This document shows positions 1 through 8,669 of a stretch of 64,000 bases of DNA, piece after piece. The notes under the pieces are model-generated. The model was not told the DNA's origin. It saw nothing but the letters and a program-made list of their open reading frames with translations, and did no database searches. This DNA is from CAVOOW01 sp963697675. Its GTDB lineage: Bacteria; Actinomycetota; Actinomycetes; JACCUZ01. The DNA is taken from contig CAVOOW010000012.1 in the NCBI GenBank assembly GCA_963697675.1, positions 43,857 to 107,856 on the forward strand. Direction: 5' to 3'. Every line of letters starts with the position of its first letter. Positions within the stretch are counted from its first letter, which is position 1. The translations under genes and the position numbers were made by a program.

Positions 1-228
1 CCGCGGACGACACCTGCAACGACGAGCGCCAGCTTCCCGATCACTGCGACGCGTTGCCAGCGGCAACTCCGTTTGAGCGCGCACCTAGGCGGCACGTCGA
101 TCCGCCAGGCCAGGTACTCGCCTGAGGCGCACGCCTGAGGAGCAATCAGCGCAGCGGCTGCGCCGAGCCGGTCACTGCACAGCGGTTTCCCATCTCGAAA
201 CGGAACAGGGCGAGGCAAAGGAGAGCCG

Positions 229-900
229 ATGAAGGTCACGAAGGTCAATCTCATTCGCCTGGCAGGGCTATCCGCACTGATAGCCGGGCTGTGCTACGTG
301 ATCGTTGGCGTGTTTCACCCAGCAAATGTGCCTTCGTCGGTGACCACGACCCAGTGGGCAACGGTTCACGTGTTCGCCTGCGCCATGTCCTTCTTTGGGG
401 TGCTCGGGCTGGCGGGAATCTACGCCAGGCAAGCGGTGAAGTCCGGGTGGGTGGGACTGGTCGGCTTCGTCATGTTGAGCGCTTGGTTCGTGCTCATCAT
501 GGGCTTCAGCTTCGTCGAGGCCTTCGTCCTGCCGCATTCGGCTGCCGTGTCGCCGGCGTTCATCGCGGGCTGGATGGGGATGTTCAACGGCGACTCAAGC
601 ACAATCAACCTCGGCGCCCTGCCAACGCTGTGGACGCTCTCCGGGCCGCTGTACATCCTAGGCGGCCTCCTCTTTGGTATCGCGACGTTCCGCGCCCGCA
701 TTCTGCCGCGTGGGGCGGCCCTGCTATTGGCCCTCGGGACCGCGTTAGCCCCGGTCGCCAAACTGCTCTCCCTTCCGGCTCAGCCGAAAATAGCCATTCC
801 GACGGGACTAGCGCTGGCCTGGATGGGATATGCGCTGATGACCGAACGGCAAACATCATCCGCACAACTCGACGACCCCGCAATCACAGCAACGGTATGA
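229..900 (+). CDS. Multi-pass membrane protein, function unknown
   Basis: This 223-residue protein has about six hydrophobic segments (roughly residues 10-30, 45-65, 75-100, 130-155, 160-180 and 185-205) and no soluble domain that I recognise. It has the look of the small DUF4386-like membrane families and may be a divergent partner of the next gene, whose ATG overlaps its stop (ATGA at 897-900). The ATG at 229 follows a good ribosome site (AAAGGAG, about 6 bases upstream). The overlap implies translational coupling. I infer a two-gene membrane unit and assign no function. Confidence 0.75.
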   Translation: MKVTKVNLIRLAGLSALIAGLCYVIVGVFHPANVPSSVTTTQWATVHVFACAMSFFGVLGLAGIYARQAVKSGWVGLVGFVMLSAWFVLIMGFSFVEAFVLPHSAAVSPAFIAGWMGMFNGDSSTINLGALPTLWTLSGPLYILGGLLFGIATFRARILPRGAALLLALGTALAPVAKLLSLPAQPKIAIPTGLALAWMGYALMTERQTSSAQLDDPAITATV

Positions 901-1586
901 CCACGATTGCTGAGTCCTCGCACCGAACGGTCTCGCGGACCGCGGGCATCCTGTACGTGCTCACCTTCGTCTCGATCCCAACCTTCGCCCTCTACCATCC
1001 GGTGAAAGGCGCGAACTACCTCGTGGGCTCCGGATCAGACACCCCCGCCGTTGTCGGCGGCATCCTGGAGATCACGGTAGCCCTCGCCGGCATCGCCACC
1101 GCGGTCGTGCTGTTCCCAATCCTCAAGAAGCAGAACGAATCATTCGCGCTGGGTCTGGTGGCGGCCCGAATCCTGGAGTCCGCCACGATCTTCGTGGGCG
1201 TCGCGTTCCTCCTGGCGATCGTCACCCTGCACCAGGACGGAGCTGGGTCGGGGGCACTGGTTACCAGCCATGCGCTGGTGGCTCTGTACGACCGCATCTT
1301 CCTACTAGGACAAAGCTTCATGCCGGCGGTCTGCGACCTTTTGCTCGGCTTCCTGCTCTACAAGTCGCGCCTGGTGCCCCGCGGTCTGTCCTTGATCGGC
1401 ATCCTCGGAGGACCCCTCCTGGTCATCGGCTATCTCGCGGTGTTGTTCGGTGCCATCGACCAACATGGCTCCATGGCGGGGCTGTCTGCACTTCTCGTCG
1501 CAGTATTTGAGTTCTCGCTGGGCGTCTGGCTGATCGTCAAAGGCTTCGACCCGGAGGCTGCTGCCGCCCTCGAGTCCAAGAACTAA
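897..1586 (+). CDS. DUF4386-type membrane protein
   Basis: The protein has 229 residues when started at the ATG at 897, which overlaps the upstream stop codon. It begins with a short polar stretch, then repeated hydrophobic helices with the spacing seen in DUF4386 proteins: an early segment running ILYVLTFVS, an extracytoplasmic loop and a late 'LVPRGLSLIG' stretch. DUF4386 has no established biochemical role. The longer open frame reaching back to 291 is out-of-frame shadow of the upstream gene. Family assignment rests on overall pattern and is moderately sure. Confidence 0.75.
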   Translation: MTTIAESSHRTVSRTAGILYVLTFVSIPTFALYHPVKGANYLVGSGSDTPAVVGGILEITVALAGIATAVVLFPILKKQNESFALGLVAARILESATIFVGVAFLLAIVTLHQDGAGSGALVTSHALVALYDRIFLLGQSFMPAVCDLLLGFLLYKSRLVPRGLSLIGILGGPLLVIGYLAVLFGAIDQHGSMAGLSALLVAVFEFSLGVWLIVKGFDPEAAAALESKN

Positions 1587-1692
1587 CCGCCGTACGACGC
1601 CGTGGCGTTCGCCCGCGCCAGGAGGTGCCCGCTGCTGCTGAACCTGGGGTTTCGCTGATCTTCGACTTCTCGGATCCGGCGCATGACCTGGG

Positions 1693-1765
1693 TGGAGCTG
1701 AGGGGACTCGAACCCCTGACCCCCTCGTTGCGAACGAGGTGCGCTACCAGCTGCGCCACAGCCCC
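1693..1765 (-). tRNA. tRNA-Ala (anticodon CGC)
   Basis: Read on the minus strand this is a 73-base cloverleaf. The seven-base acceptor stem GGGGCTG pairs with CAGCTCC (one G-T pair). The anticodon stem CCTCG/CGAGG encloses the loop TTCGCAA, giving anticodon CGC, and the T arm contains GGTTCGAGTCC. The discriminator is A. The bases after it read CCC, so CCA is not encoded and must be added after transcription. Confidence 0.97.
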
Positions 1766-1850
1766 CTGGTGGAGACGCACGAGGTTATCAAACGGCGAAG
1801 GACCTCAACCGAGCCGCGGACGGCCCGTGCCGGAGGGCGGGAGAGGGCGG

Positions 1851-2774
1851 TCAGTCGTTGACGGCGCGGCGACGGTCGAGGATCTCGTCGAGCTCGGCTG
1901 CATAGTCGTCGTACGACGGCGCGGTGCTGTCCGTGGTCCGGGCCGGCAGGGCAGGTCCGGCGTCGGAGGTCTGGTCGAAGATCTCCTCCGGTGGCGTCGC
2001 GGCCGAGGCCACTGCACCGGCGGACAGTCCCTGTGACTCGGTCCAGGCACCCGGCTTCGTGAGGTCGATCGGACGACCGACCCGGGGCGCGACCGGCTTG
2101 GTGACGTAGGTCGGAAGAGGCACCGGAGTCGGCTGCCAGCCTGCGGCACGGTCGGCAGCGCGGCGCGTCGCCTCGCGTGCGGCCCGTTCGGCCTCCGCGC
2201 GTTCGGCCTCGGCGGCTGCGCGGCGGTCGGCCAGCAACTGACGAGCCTCGGTGAGGCGTTCGGCCGAGTCGACCCGACGCAGCCGCGAGCGAAGCCGTTG
2301 GCGCACGGCATGGCGGGTCCGCGTCAGCTCACGTCGGCGCCGGGCCTGCACGCGCAGGTGGGCGAGATCGACAAGTGTCACGAGCACGACGACCAGCGGT
2401 GCCCACCACGGAATGACCGTGAGCGGCGTGGCGGCGGCGACCACGATGGTCGCCAGCACGAGCGCGACCAGCACCCGGCGTCGCCGGAAGGTACGCGAGG
2501 ACTTCCCCTTCGACGACCGCCGTGGCGGCCTGGCCGAGGCCTTCGACGACGATCGACCGGACGAGACCGCAGGTTCCGGCTTGGGCGGCATGACGATGTA
2601 GCGCTGGTCAGCGGTCGGCTCGCGGCGGGACAGGACGCGCATCGAGTGCTCGAACTTCTCCACCGAGCGCGACTCGCTGAGCTCCTCGTGGCGGCGCAGC
2701 CAGCGCGGAATGAAATAGAGCGCCCACATGACGATGATCGCCGCGTAGATCAGTCCACTCCCCACGTCAAGCAC
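1851..2774 (-). CDS. sepX: Divisome-associated membrane protein of the SepX/GlpR family
   Basis: A 307-residue protein starts from GTG at 2774 (GTG at 2765 is the alternative). One N-terminal helix carries the family signature 'GLIYAAIIVMWALYFIPRWL', followed by a basic, Ser-rich linker, a second hydrophobic pair near residues 95-135, an Arg/Ala-rich coiled-coil stretch and an acidic C-terminus. SepX/GlpR proteins localise to the division septum in filamentous actinomycetes. The position next to rimJ, the moa/moe genes and galU matches the conserved actinobacterial neighbourhood. No clear ribosome site precedes the start; the longer frame to 2933 lacks family similarity in its extra part. Confidence 0.75.
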   Translation of the reverse strand: MLDVGSGLIYAAIIVMWALYFIPRWLRRHEELSESRSVEKFEHSMRVLSRREPTADQRYIVMPPKPEPAVSSGRSSSKASARPPRRSSKGKSSRTFRRRRVLVALVLATIVVAAATPLTVIPWWAPLVVVLVTLVDLAHLRVQARRRRELTRTRHAVRQRLRSRLRRVDSAERLTEARQLLADRRAAAEAERAEAERAAREATRRAADRAAGWQPTPVPLPTYVTKPVAPRVGRPIDLTKPGAWTESQGLSAGAVASAATPPEEIFDQTSDAGPALPARTTDSTAPSYDDYAAELDEILDRRRAVND

Positions 2775-2826
2775 CGTAAGGCGGTGATCGACTCCGCACA
2801 CGCACCGTTGCCGGTGTGTCGCGATA

Positions 2827-3444
2827 TCAGTCCTGTGACGAGTGTGATTCGTGTGACTGGGCGGCCCGCCATCGACTGAGCAGCCCGCCCGGGGGCAGCT
2901 CGTCGGCGGTGAGCGCGAACGCCCGATGATCACGCCAGGCGCCGTCGATGTGCAGGAACGACCGGCGCAGGCCCTCGTCGCGGAAGCCGAGCTTCTCCAC
3001 CACCCGCAGGGACGCCGTGTTCTCCGGCCGGATGTTGATCTCGATGCGGTGCAGGCCGGCCGTCCCGAAGCAGTGGTCGGTGACCAGGGCCACGGCCGTC
3101 GGCATCACGCCCCGCCCGGCAACAGCTCTGTCGACCCAATAGCCGACGTGCGCGGCGCACAGCGAGCCCCACGTGATGCCGCCGACCGTGAGCTGGCCGA
3201 CCAGGCGGCCCTCGTACGTCACGATGAACGGCATCATGTGCCCGCGGCGCGCCTGCGCGGTCAGGTTGCGCACCATCCCCGGGAACGCGATCGCTCGTCC
3301 GTCACGCGGCGGGGTCGCCTCCCACGGCGAGAGCCACTCGAAGTTGCGCCCGCGCACCTCCACCCACGCCTCCCGGTCGCGGCGGCGGATCGGCCGGAGA
3401 CCGACCGGTCCCTCCGCGAGGGTGACCGGCCAGCCACGGGCCAC
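2827..3444 (-). CDS. rimJ: GNAT acetyltransferase, RimJ/RimL type
   Basis: This 205-residue protein has the GNAT fold. An early 'VGLRPIRRRDREAW' beta strand and helix is followed by the WLSPWEATPP loop typical of RimJ-like enzymes, a central QLTVGGI strand, and a 'YWVDRAVAGRGVMPTAV' acetyl-CoA-binding segment. The C-terminus carries the RIEINIRPEN...EKLGF pattern. RimJ acetylates the alpha-amino group of ribosomal protein S5 in E. coli; the substrate in actinobacteria is not settled. It lies 8 bases downstream of moaB on the same strand and is probably co-transcribed with it. Confidence 0.85.
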   Translation of the reverse strand: MARGWPVTLAEGPVGLRPIRRRDREAWVEVRGRNFEWLSPWEATPPRDGRAIAFPGMVRNLTAQARRGHMMPFIVTYEGRLVGQLTVGGITWGSLCAAHVGYWVDRAVAGRGVMPTAVALVTDHCFGTAGLHRIEINIRPENTASLRVVEKLGFRDEGLRRSFLHIDGAWRDHRAFALTADELPPGGLLSRWRAAQSHESHSSQD

Positions 3445-3452
3445 GGACCGGC

Positions 3453-3923
3453 TCAGTGGTCGGCCCCCCGCATCTGGTCGACCGCGTGGCCGAGCAGCGG
3501 ACCGAGCACGACCAACCCGTCGCGCACCCCACCGGGCGACCCGGGCAGGTTGACGACCAGCGTGGCGCCGGCGATGCCGGCCAGTCCTCGGGACAGTGCC
3601 GCCGTCGGCACGCCCTGCGCGACTCCGTAGGCCCGCACCGACTCGGCGATGCCCGGCAGCTCGCGGTCGAGCACCCGGCGCGTCATCTCCGGAGTGCGGT
3701 CGGTCGGCGAGATCCCGGTGCCGCCCGAGCTCACCACGACGTCGTACGAGGACGCGACCGCAGCGCGCAGAGCTGTCTCCACGGGATCGCCGTCGGGCAC
3801 CACCTCGGGTCCGTCGACGGCGAAGCCGAGCTCCGTCAGGCCAGCGACCAGCATCGGCCCCGTCCGGTCCTCGTACACACCCGACGATGCTCGGTTCGAC
3901 ACGGTCACGACCAGCGCTCTCAC
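3453..3923 (-). CDS. moaB: Molybdenum cofactor biosynthesis protein MoaB/Mog
   Basis: A 156-residue MPT-binding-domain protein. It has the opening strand 'RALVVTVSNRASSGVYED', the SSGGTGISPTD substrate loop and the late NLPGSPGGV motif typical of the MoaB/MogA fold. MogA adenylylates molybdopterin before molybdate insertion by MoeA; many MoaB proteins do the same job in bacteria lacking mogA. The GTG start at 3923 overlaps the moaC stop (GTGA), so the two are translationally coupled. The longer frame running upstream to 4178 overlaps moaC and is not used. Confidence 0.9.
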   Translation of the reverse strand: MRALVVTVSNRASSGVYEDRTGPMLVAGLTELGFAVDGPEVVPDGDPVETALRAAVASSYDVVVSSGGTGISPTDRTPEMTRRVLDRELPGIAESVRAYGVAQGVPTAALSRGLAGIAGATLVVNLPGSPGGVRDGLVVLGPLLGHAVDQMRGADH

Positions 3924-4405
3924 GGCGTCGCTCCCGGTCGGAGCCACAGCCCGGTCTTTCCCCCGGACTTGCGCTCCACCCGCACGTCGGTGATGACGGC
4001 TGCGGGATCGACCGCCTTGACCATGTCGATGATGGTCAGGCCGGCCACGCTCACCGATGTCAGGGCCTCCATCTCGACCCCGGTCCGGTCGGCAGTGCGC
4101 ACCGTGGCCGTGATGGCGACACCGTCGTCTTCGACCACGAGATCGACGGCGACAGCGTGGATGGCGATGGGGTGGCACAGCGGCACGAGGTCGGGCGTGC
4201 GCTTCGCGGCCTGGATGCCGGCGATGCGCGCCACGGCGAGCGCGTCACCCTTGGGCACACCGCCGCCCCGCAGCAGGCCGACGACCTCGGCCGAGACGAG
4301 CACGCGTCCGGTCGCGACGGCCTCGCGCACCGACACGTCCTTGCCCGAGACGTCGACCATCCTGGCCGCGCCTGCCTCGTCGAGGTGCGTGAACCCGTCA
4401 GTCAT
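3920..4405 (-). CDS. moaC: Cyclic pyranopterin monophosphate synthase MoaC
   Basis: With the ATG at 4405 the protein has 161 residues, the usual MoaC length. It opens 'MTDGFTHLDEAGAARMVDVS', the typical MoaC start, and retains the LVPLCHP motif of the active site and the C-terminal 'VERKSGGKTG' lysine-rich stretch. MoaC converts the MoaA product into cyclic pyranopterin monophosphate, the first stable intermediate of molybdenum cofactor synthesis. A GGGGAT ribosome site lies just upstream. No moaA lies in the window, so the first step is encoded elsewhere. Confidence 0.93.
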   Translation of the reverse strand: MTDGFTHLDEAGAARMVDVSGKDVSVREAVATGRVLVSAEVVGLLRGGGVPKGDALAVARIAGIQAAKRTPDLVPLCHPIAIHAVAVDLVVEDDGVAITATVRTADRTGVEMEALTSVSVAGLTIIDMVKAVDPAAVITDVRVERKSGGKTGLWLRPGATP

Positions 4406-4418
4406 CAGATCCCCGAGG

Positions 4419-5660
4419 CTACGTGTTGCGGCGCTCGAGGACCATGACGTCAACCGGAGCACCGTCGGCCACCTGCGTGACGTCCTCCGCGACCACGATC
4501 AGCGAGTTGGAGTGCGCGAGGTCGCCGACCAGGTGCGACCCCTGTCCCCCGACGGGTGTCACGACGTAGCGTCCGTCCTCGACGTCGAGCCACCCCCGCG
4601 CGTACTGCCGACGACCGGCCGGGGACTTCAGCCCGCCGACGCACTTCGCACTGACCACCGGGCGGTTCAGCGTCTCGACGCCGAGCATGCGGCGGATCAT
4701 CGGCCGCACGAACACCTCGAACGACACGAACGCGCTGACCGGGTTGCCGGGCAACGTGATGATCGGCGTCGAGTCCGGTCCCACGGTGCCGAAGCCCTGG
4801 GGCTTGCCGGGCTGCATCGCGATCTGCTCGAAGTTCACGGTGCCCAACCGCGAGAGCACCTCCTTGACCACGTCGTAGGCGCCGACGCTCACCCCGCCGC
4901 TGGTCATCACCAGGTCGGCCCGGATCAGCTGGTCCTCGATCGTGTCCAGCAGCAGGCGCGGGTCGTCCTTCACGATGCCGACGCGGAAGGCGATCGCACC
5001 GGCCTCGCGCGCGGCCGTCGTCAGGATGTAGGAGTTCGACTCGTGGATCTGGCCCGAGCTGGTCGGCGTGCCGGGCTCCACCAGCTCGGTGCCGGTCGAC
5101 AGGATCACGACCCGCGGACGCGGTCGCACCTTCACGCGGTCACGGCCCACGGCGGCGAGCAGCCCGAGCTGGCCGGGCCCGAGGCGCGTGCCGACGTCGA
5201 GCACGAGGTCACCGACCTTGACGTCCTCGCCACGGCGGCGGATGTTCGCGCCCGCCGTCGCCGCCTTCGTGATGGCGACGCCGGCGAGGCCGCCGTCGGT
5301 CCACTCGAGGGGTACGACGGCGTCGGCACCCGTGGGTACGGGGGCGCCGGTCATGATGCGAACGGTCAGGCCGGGCTGCACCGTGTAGGCGGCCTGTGAG
5401 CCGGCGGCGATGTCACCGACGACCGGCAGCTTCGCCGGCGAGGCTTCCGACGCATTGGCCACGTCGGCCACCCGAACGGCGTAGCCGTCCATCGAGGAGT
5501 TGTCGAAGGGCGGCAGGTCGACCTCGGAGACGACCGCCTCGGCGAGCATGCAGCCGTGCGCGTCCAGCAGCTGCAGGTCGAGCGGGGCGATCGGCTCGAT
5601 CGTGCTCAGAATGTCGGCCAGGTGCTGGTCGACATTCTTCAAAGGCTTGTCCGGGTTCAA
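4419..5660 (-). CDS. moeA: Molybdopterin molybdenumtransferase MoeA
   Basis: A 413-residue MoeA. The N-terminal linker domain has 'LDAHGCMLAEAVVSEVDLPP' followed by FDNSSMDGYAV, the conserved cofactor motif. The central domain has the ILSTGTELVEPG stretch and the MTSGGVSVG loop, then LPGNPVSAFVSFEVFVRP. MoeA inserts molybdate into adenylylated molybdopterin. It starts 6 bases downstream of the galU stop and ends 13 bases before moaC, so the galU-moeA-moaC-moaB-rimJ order probably forms one transcript. Confidence 0.95.
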   Translation of the reverse strand: MNPDKPLKNVDQHLADILSTIEPIAPLDLQLLDAHGCMLAEAVVSEVDLPPFDNSSMDGYAVRVADVANASEASPAKLPVVGDIAAGSQAAYTVQPGLTVRIMTGAPVPTGADAVVPLEWTDGGLAGVAITKAATAGANIRRRGEDVKVGDLVLDVGTRLGPGQLGLLAAVGRDRVKVRPRPRVVILSTGTELVEPGTPTSSGQIHESNSYILTTAAREAGAIAFRVGIVKDDPRLLLDTIEDQLIRADLVMTSGGVSVGAYDVVKEVLSRLGTVNFEQIAMQPGKPQGFGTVGPDSTPIITLPGNPVSAFVSFEVFVRPMIRRMLGVETLNRPVVSAKCVGGLKSPAGRRQYARGWLDVEDGRYVVTPVGGQGSHLVGDLAHSNSLIVVAEDVTQVADGAPVDVMVLERRNT

Positions 5661-5666
5661 CAGCGG

Positions 5667-6587
5667 TTACTCACCCTTCAGCTCTGTCTCGACGAACTCG
5701 CGCAGCCACGAGCTGAAGTCCGGCCCGAGATCGTCACGCTCGCTGGCCAACCGTACGACCGTCTTGAGGTAGTCGAGCCGGTCACCGGTGTCGTAGCGCC
5801 GCCCACGGAACACCACGCCGTGCACCGGACCGAGCTGCGCCGACCCCGCCATCGCGCGCAAGGCGTCGGTGAGCTGGATCTCGCCGCCACGCCCCGGCGC
5901 GGTCTCGCGCAGCACGTCGAAAACGGCAGGCGAGAGCACGTAACGGCCGATGATCGCCAGATCGCTCGGCGCCTCGTCGAGGCTCGGCTTCTCGATCAGG
6001 TCGTGCACACGCACGACGCCCTCCTCGTCGGTGGGCTCACTGGCCGCGCAACCGTAGAGGCTGATCTGCTCGTGCGGCACCTGCATCAGGGCGACGACAC
6101 TGCCGCCCCGACGCGCCTGCACATCGAGCATCGTCGTGAGCAGCGGGTCGCGCTCGTCGATGAGGTCGTCGCCGAGCAGCACCGCGAAGCGCTCGTTGCC
6201 GACGTGACGCGCGGCACACAGCACCGCGTGTCCCAGCCCCTTGGGGTCGCCCTGCCGCGTGTAGTGCAGGTCCGCGATGACCGAGCTCTCCCGCACCCGC
6301 CGCAGGCGGTCCTCGTCACCCTTGGCCAAGAGCGAGGCCTCGAGCTCCCAGTTGCGGTCGAAGTGGTTCTCGAGCGTGTTCTTGTTCCGACCGGTCACCA
6401 TCAGGACGTCGGTCAGCCCCGCCGCGACGGCCTCCTCGACGACGTACTGGATCGCCGGCTTGTCCACGACCGGCAGCATCTCCTTGGGCGTCGCCTTGGT
6501 CGCGGGCAGGAAACGGGTGCCGAGACCCGCCACTGGCACGACCGCCTTGGTCACGGAGTGAGTTGGGGAGGCTGCCACGCTCCGCAC
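5667..6587 (-). CDS. galU: UTP-glucose-1-phosphate uridylyltransferase
   Basis: A 306-residue nucleotidyltransferase. The nucleotide-binding signature 'AVVPVAGLGTRFLPATKATP' is near the N-terminus, with PKEMLPVVDKPAIQYVVEEA immediately after, and VLLGDDLIDE supplies the metal-binding Asp. It makes UDP-glucose for cell-wall and capsule sugars; the UDP-glucose dehydrogenase at 14.3-15.6 kb uses this product. Several in-frame GTG codons lie close together at the start (6587, 6578, 6554). I kept the first; the last, just before TKAVVPVAG, is also plausible. Confidence 0.93.
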   Translation of the reverse strand: MRSVAASPTHSVTKAVVPVAGLGTRFLPATKATPKEMLPVVDKPAIQYVVEEAVAAGLTDVLMVTGRNKNTLENHFDRNWELEASLLAKGDEDRLRRVRESSVIADLHYTRQGDPKGLGHAVLCAARHVGNERFAVLLGDDLIDERDPLLTTMLDVQARRGGSVVALMQVPHEQISLYGCAASEPTDEEGVVRVHDLIEKPSLDEAPSDLAIIGRYVLSPAVFDVLRETAPGRGGEIQLTDALRAMAGSAQLGPVHGVVFRGRRYDTGDRLDYLKTVVRLASERDDLGPDFSSWLREFVETELKGE

Positions 6588-6598
6588 CCTAACGGGCA

Positions 6599-6613
6599 GG
6601 GCGCGCCGCGCCC
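6599..6613 (-). terminator. Possible hairpin terminator behind the GGDEF gene
   Basis: GGGCGC and GCGCCC form a six-base GC stem with a three-base loop directly after the stop codon of the diguanylate cyclase gene. There is no clear T-tract, so this is a weak call. It would separate that gene from galU. Confidence 0.3.
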
Positions 6614-6614
6614 G

Positions 6615-8594
6615 TCAGGAGCCGGGCATGTGCCAGCGGTCGCGGCCCTCACCCTTGGCCACGTAGAGCGCCTTGTCGGCTGCGCGCATCAGGGTTGCCG
6701 CGCTCGCGCCGTGATCAGGGAAGGCCGCGCCACCGACCGAGACGGTGATGCTCAGCGGCTCCTCGCCCTCGGCACGGAACGGGTCGCGGCGCACGGCGTC
6801 GCAGATGCGTTCCGCGAGCTGGGATGCACCCTCGACAGTTGTTTCGGGGAGTACGACGACAAACTCCTCGCCGCCGTAGCGGGCGAACGTGTCGACCTCG
6901 CGGATCTGCTCCATCACCCGATGCGCGAGCTCGCGCAGCACGGTGTCGCCGCGGGCGTGGCCGAAGCGGTCGTTGACCAGCTTGAAGTTGTCGAGGTCGA
7001 GCATCAGCACGGCGAGCGGGCGCTGGAATCGCGTCGACCGTTCGATCTCGCGCGCCAGGCTCATCGACAGGTAGCGGAAGTTCCACAGGCCGGTGAGCCC
7101 GTCTGTCGTGGAGAGCCGGGTTGCCTCCTGGTGCAGCTGCACGTTGTCGATAGCGGTGCCTGCCTGCCGGGCGAGGGTGCGCAGCGCGCCCTCGTCGGAC
7201 GCGTCGAACGTACGGCCGCCCTCGCGCCCGTACAGAGCAAGAACCCCGATGACCTCACCCATGCTGCGCAGCGGTGTCGCCAGGATCTCGCCCTCGCCGG
7301 GCTCGGTGGCGACAGGCTCGAGCTCGGCCGGCCCGGAACCGAGGACGCCGCGCACGCTCTCTCCCGTGGCGACGACGCGACCCAGAACGCCGGCGCCCGG
7401 CGTGATGCCCGTCGGCGCCGGCAGGCCGGCGGGTGAGAGCCCGCGATGGGCGATCATGCGCAGCTCGTCGGGGGCGCCCCAGAGCACGAGACCGGCGCGG
7501 CCCTGCAAGGTCACGACCGCGGTCTCGAGGACGACGTGTACGAGGCCGTCCAGGTCATGGGTGTTCATCAACGTGTCGCCGATGCGTTCGAGACTCTTCG
7601 CCAGGCCCTCCTGGCTCTGTTCCAGCTCGGACATGTTGCGCCGCAGCTCGGTCGTCACGCGGGTGAACGCCTCGCCCAACCGACCGGCCTCGCCCTGCGG
7701 CAGCTGTTCGACGATGGCGTCGAGGTCGCCGATGTCGCCTTCGGCGACGCTGTCAGCGACGCGCTCCGCGACCTCGGTCAGGTCCGCGAACGGCTTGCTG
7801 AGGCTGCGCGCGACGCTGGTGACCAGCAGGCCCGCGGCTACGGTGCCCGCGAGGAGGATCACCAGGGCCAGGCGCAACGTGTCACTGCTCAGGCTGGAGT
7901 TCTTCGCGCTGACGATGACCGTGTACGGAGCTCCCGATGAGGGTCCGCTCACCATCGCCACGCGGTCGCCCACGTGGACGAGCCGCTGCTCTGCGCGCAC
8001 CGCCGTCGCGAGATCACGTGCGTCGCGCGCCGGGAGGCTGGACGCCACCACGGTCTCGCCACGGAGCAGGACTACATCGCTGCCGGCACCGGTGCCGCGC
8101 GCGAGCCTGTCGGCGAACGCGCGATCCACCGTCAGTGCCGCGACGGCGCGATCCGCCCCCGCGGCACCACCCTCGATGTCCACCGACTCCGCCAGCGCCG
8201 GGCCGGAGCCCTGCGCGGATGTACATGACGACAGTTCGGCGGCCGGGCCTGCGCCGGCCGGCAGCGGGCCGACGGCTGCGACGACCGATCCGTCCGACCT
8301 GAGGACGGCCGCGTACGTGGCATAGCCGCCCTTGACTGCGTTCGCGACGGCCTCGGTCGGCGTGGCGACTCCTGACTCGAGGGCAACCGACCGGGCAGCC
8401 AGGCCGAGCATCTTGCAGTTGCCGGCGATCTCACTGCGCACGGCGCCGGCCGAGCCCTGGATGCGGTTCTCCAGCAGGTCACTGCCGACGTTGGGGACGG
8501 CGAACGCCAGCACCAGGGCACCCACCAGGAGAGGCACGAGGAACAGAGCACCCAGCACGACGTACAGCCGAGTCCGCAGGCTCAACGCTGACAC
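6615..8594 (-). CDS. Membrane-bound GAF-GGDEF diguanylate cyclase
   Basis: The protein has 659 residues from the GTG at 8594 (GTG at 8615 is an alternative). Order: a membrane helix near residues 8-33, an extracytoplasmic sensor of about 210 residues, a second helix near 245-270, a HAMP-like linker, a GAF domain (roughly 330-480) and a C-terminal GGDEF domain. The active-site loop is GGEEF at 574-578, preceded by REVD, five residues upstream, which fits the inhibitory product-binding I-site (RxxD). It should therefore be an active, feedback-controlled cyclic di-GMP synthase responding to an external signal. The open frame extends on to 10532, but the extra part is antisense to other genes. 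Confidence 0.88.
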   Translation of the reverse strand: MSALSLRTRLYVVLGALFLVPLLVGALVLAFAVPNVGSDLLENRIQGSAGAVRSEIAGNCKMLGLAARSVALESGVATPTEAVANAVKGGYATYAAVLRSDGSVVAAVGPLPAGAGPAAELSSCTSAQGSGPALAESVDIEGGAAGADRAVAALTVDRAFADRLARGTGAGSDVVLLRGETVVASSLPARDARDLATAVRAEQRLVHVGDRVAMVSGPSSGAPYTVIVSAKNSSLSSDTLRLALVILLAGTVAAGLLVTSVARSLSKPFADLTEVAERVADSVAEGDIGDLDAIVEQLPQGEAGRLGEAFTRVTTELRRNMSELEQSQEGLAKSLERIGDTLMNTHDLDGLVHVVLETAVVTLQGRAGLVLWGAPDELRMIAHRGLSPAGLPAPTGITPGAGVLGRVVATGESVRGVLGSGPAELEPVATEPGEGEILATPLRSMGEVIGVLALYGREGGRTFDASDEGALRTLARQAGTAIDNVQLHQEATRLSTTDGLTGLWNFRYLSMSLAREIERSTRFQRPLAVLMLDLDNFKLVNDRFGHARGDTVLRELAHRVMEQIREVDTFARYGGEEFVVVLPETTVEGASQLAERICDAVRRDPFRAEGEEPLSITVSVGGAAFPDHGASAATLMRAADKALYVAKGEGRDRWHMPGS

Positions 8595-8669
8595 CGCCCT
8601 CGTCCGCTCGCGCACGCCTGCGCATGTCTTGCTCGGCACAGACGCGGTTGCGGCTGCGATGCTGCTCCC

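Noticed and set aside
1851..2933. Start of the SepX-like gene at 2933
   Set aside because: The additional N-terminus overlaps the rimJ gene and precedes the conserved membrane signature that begins just after 2774.
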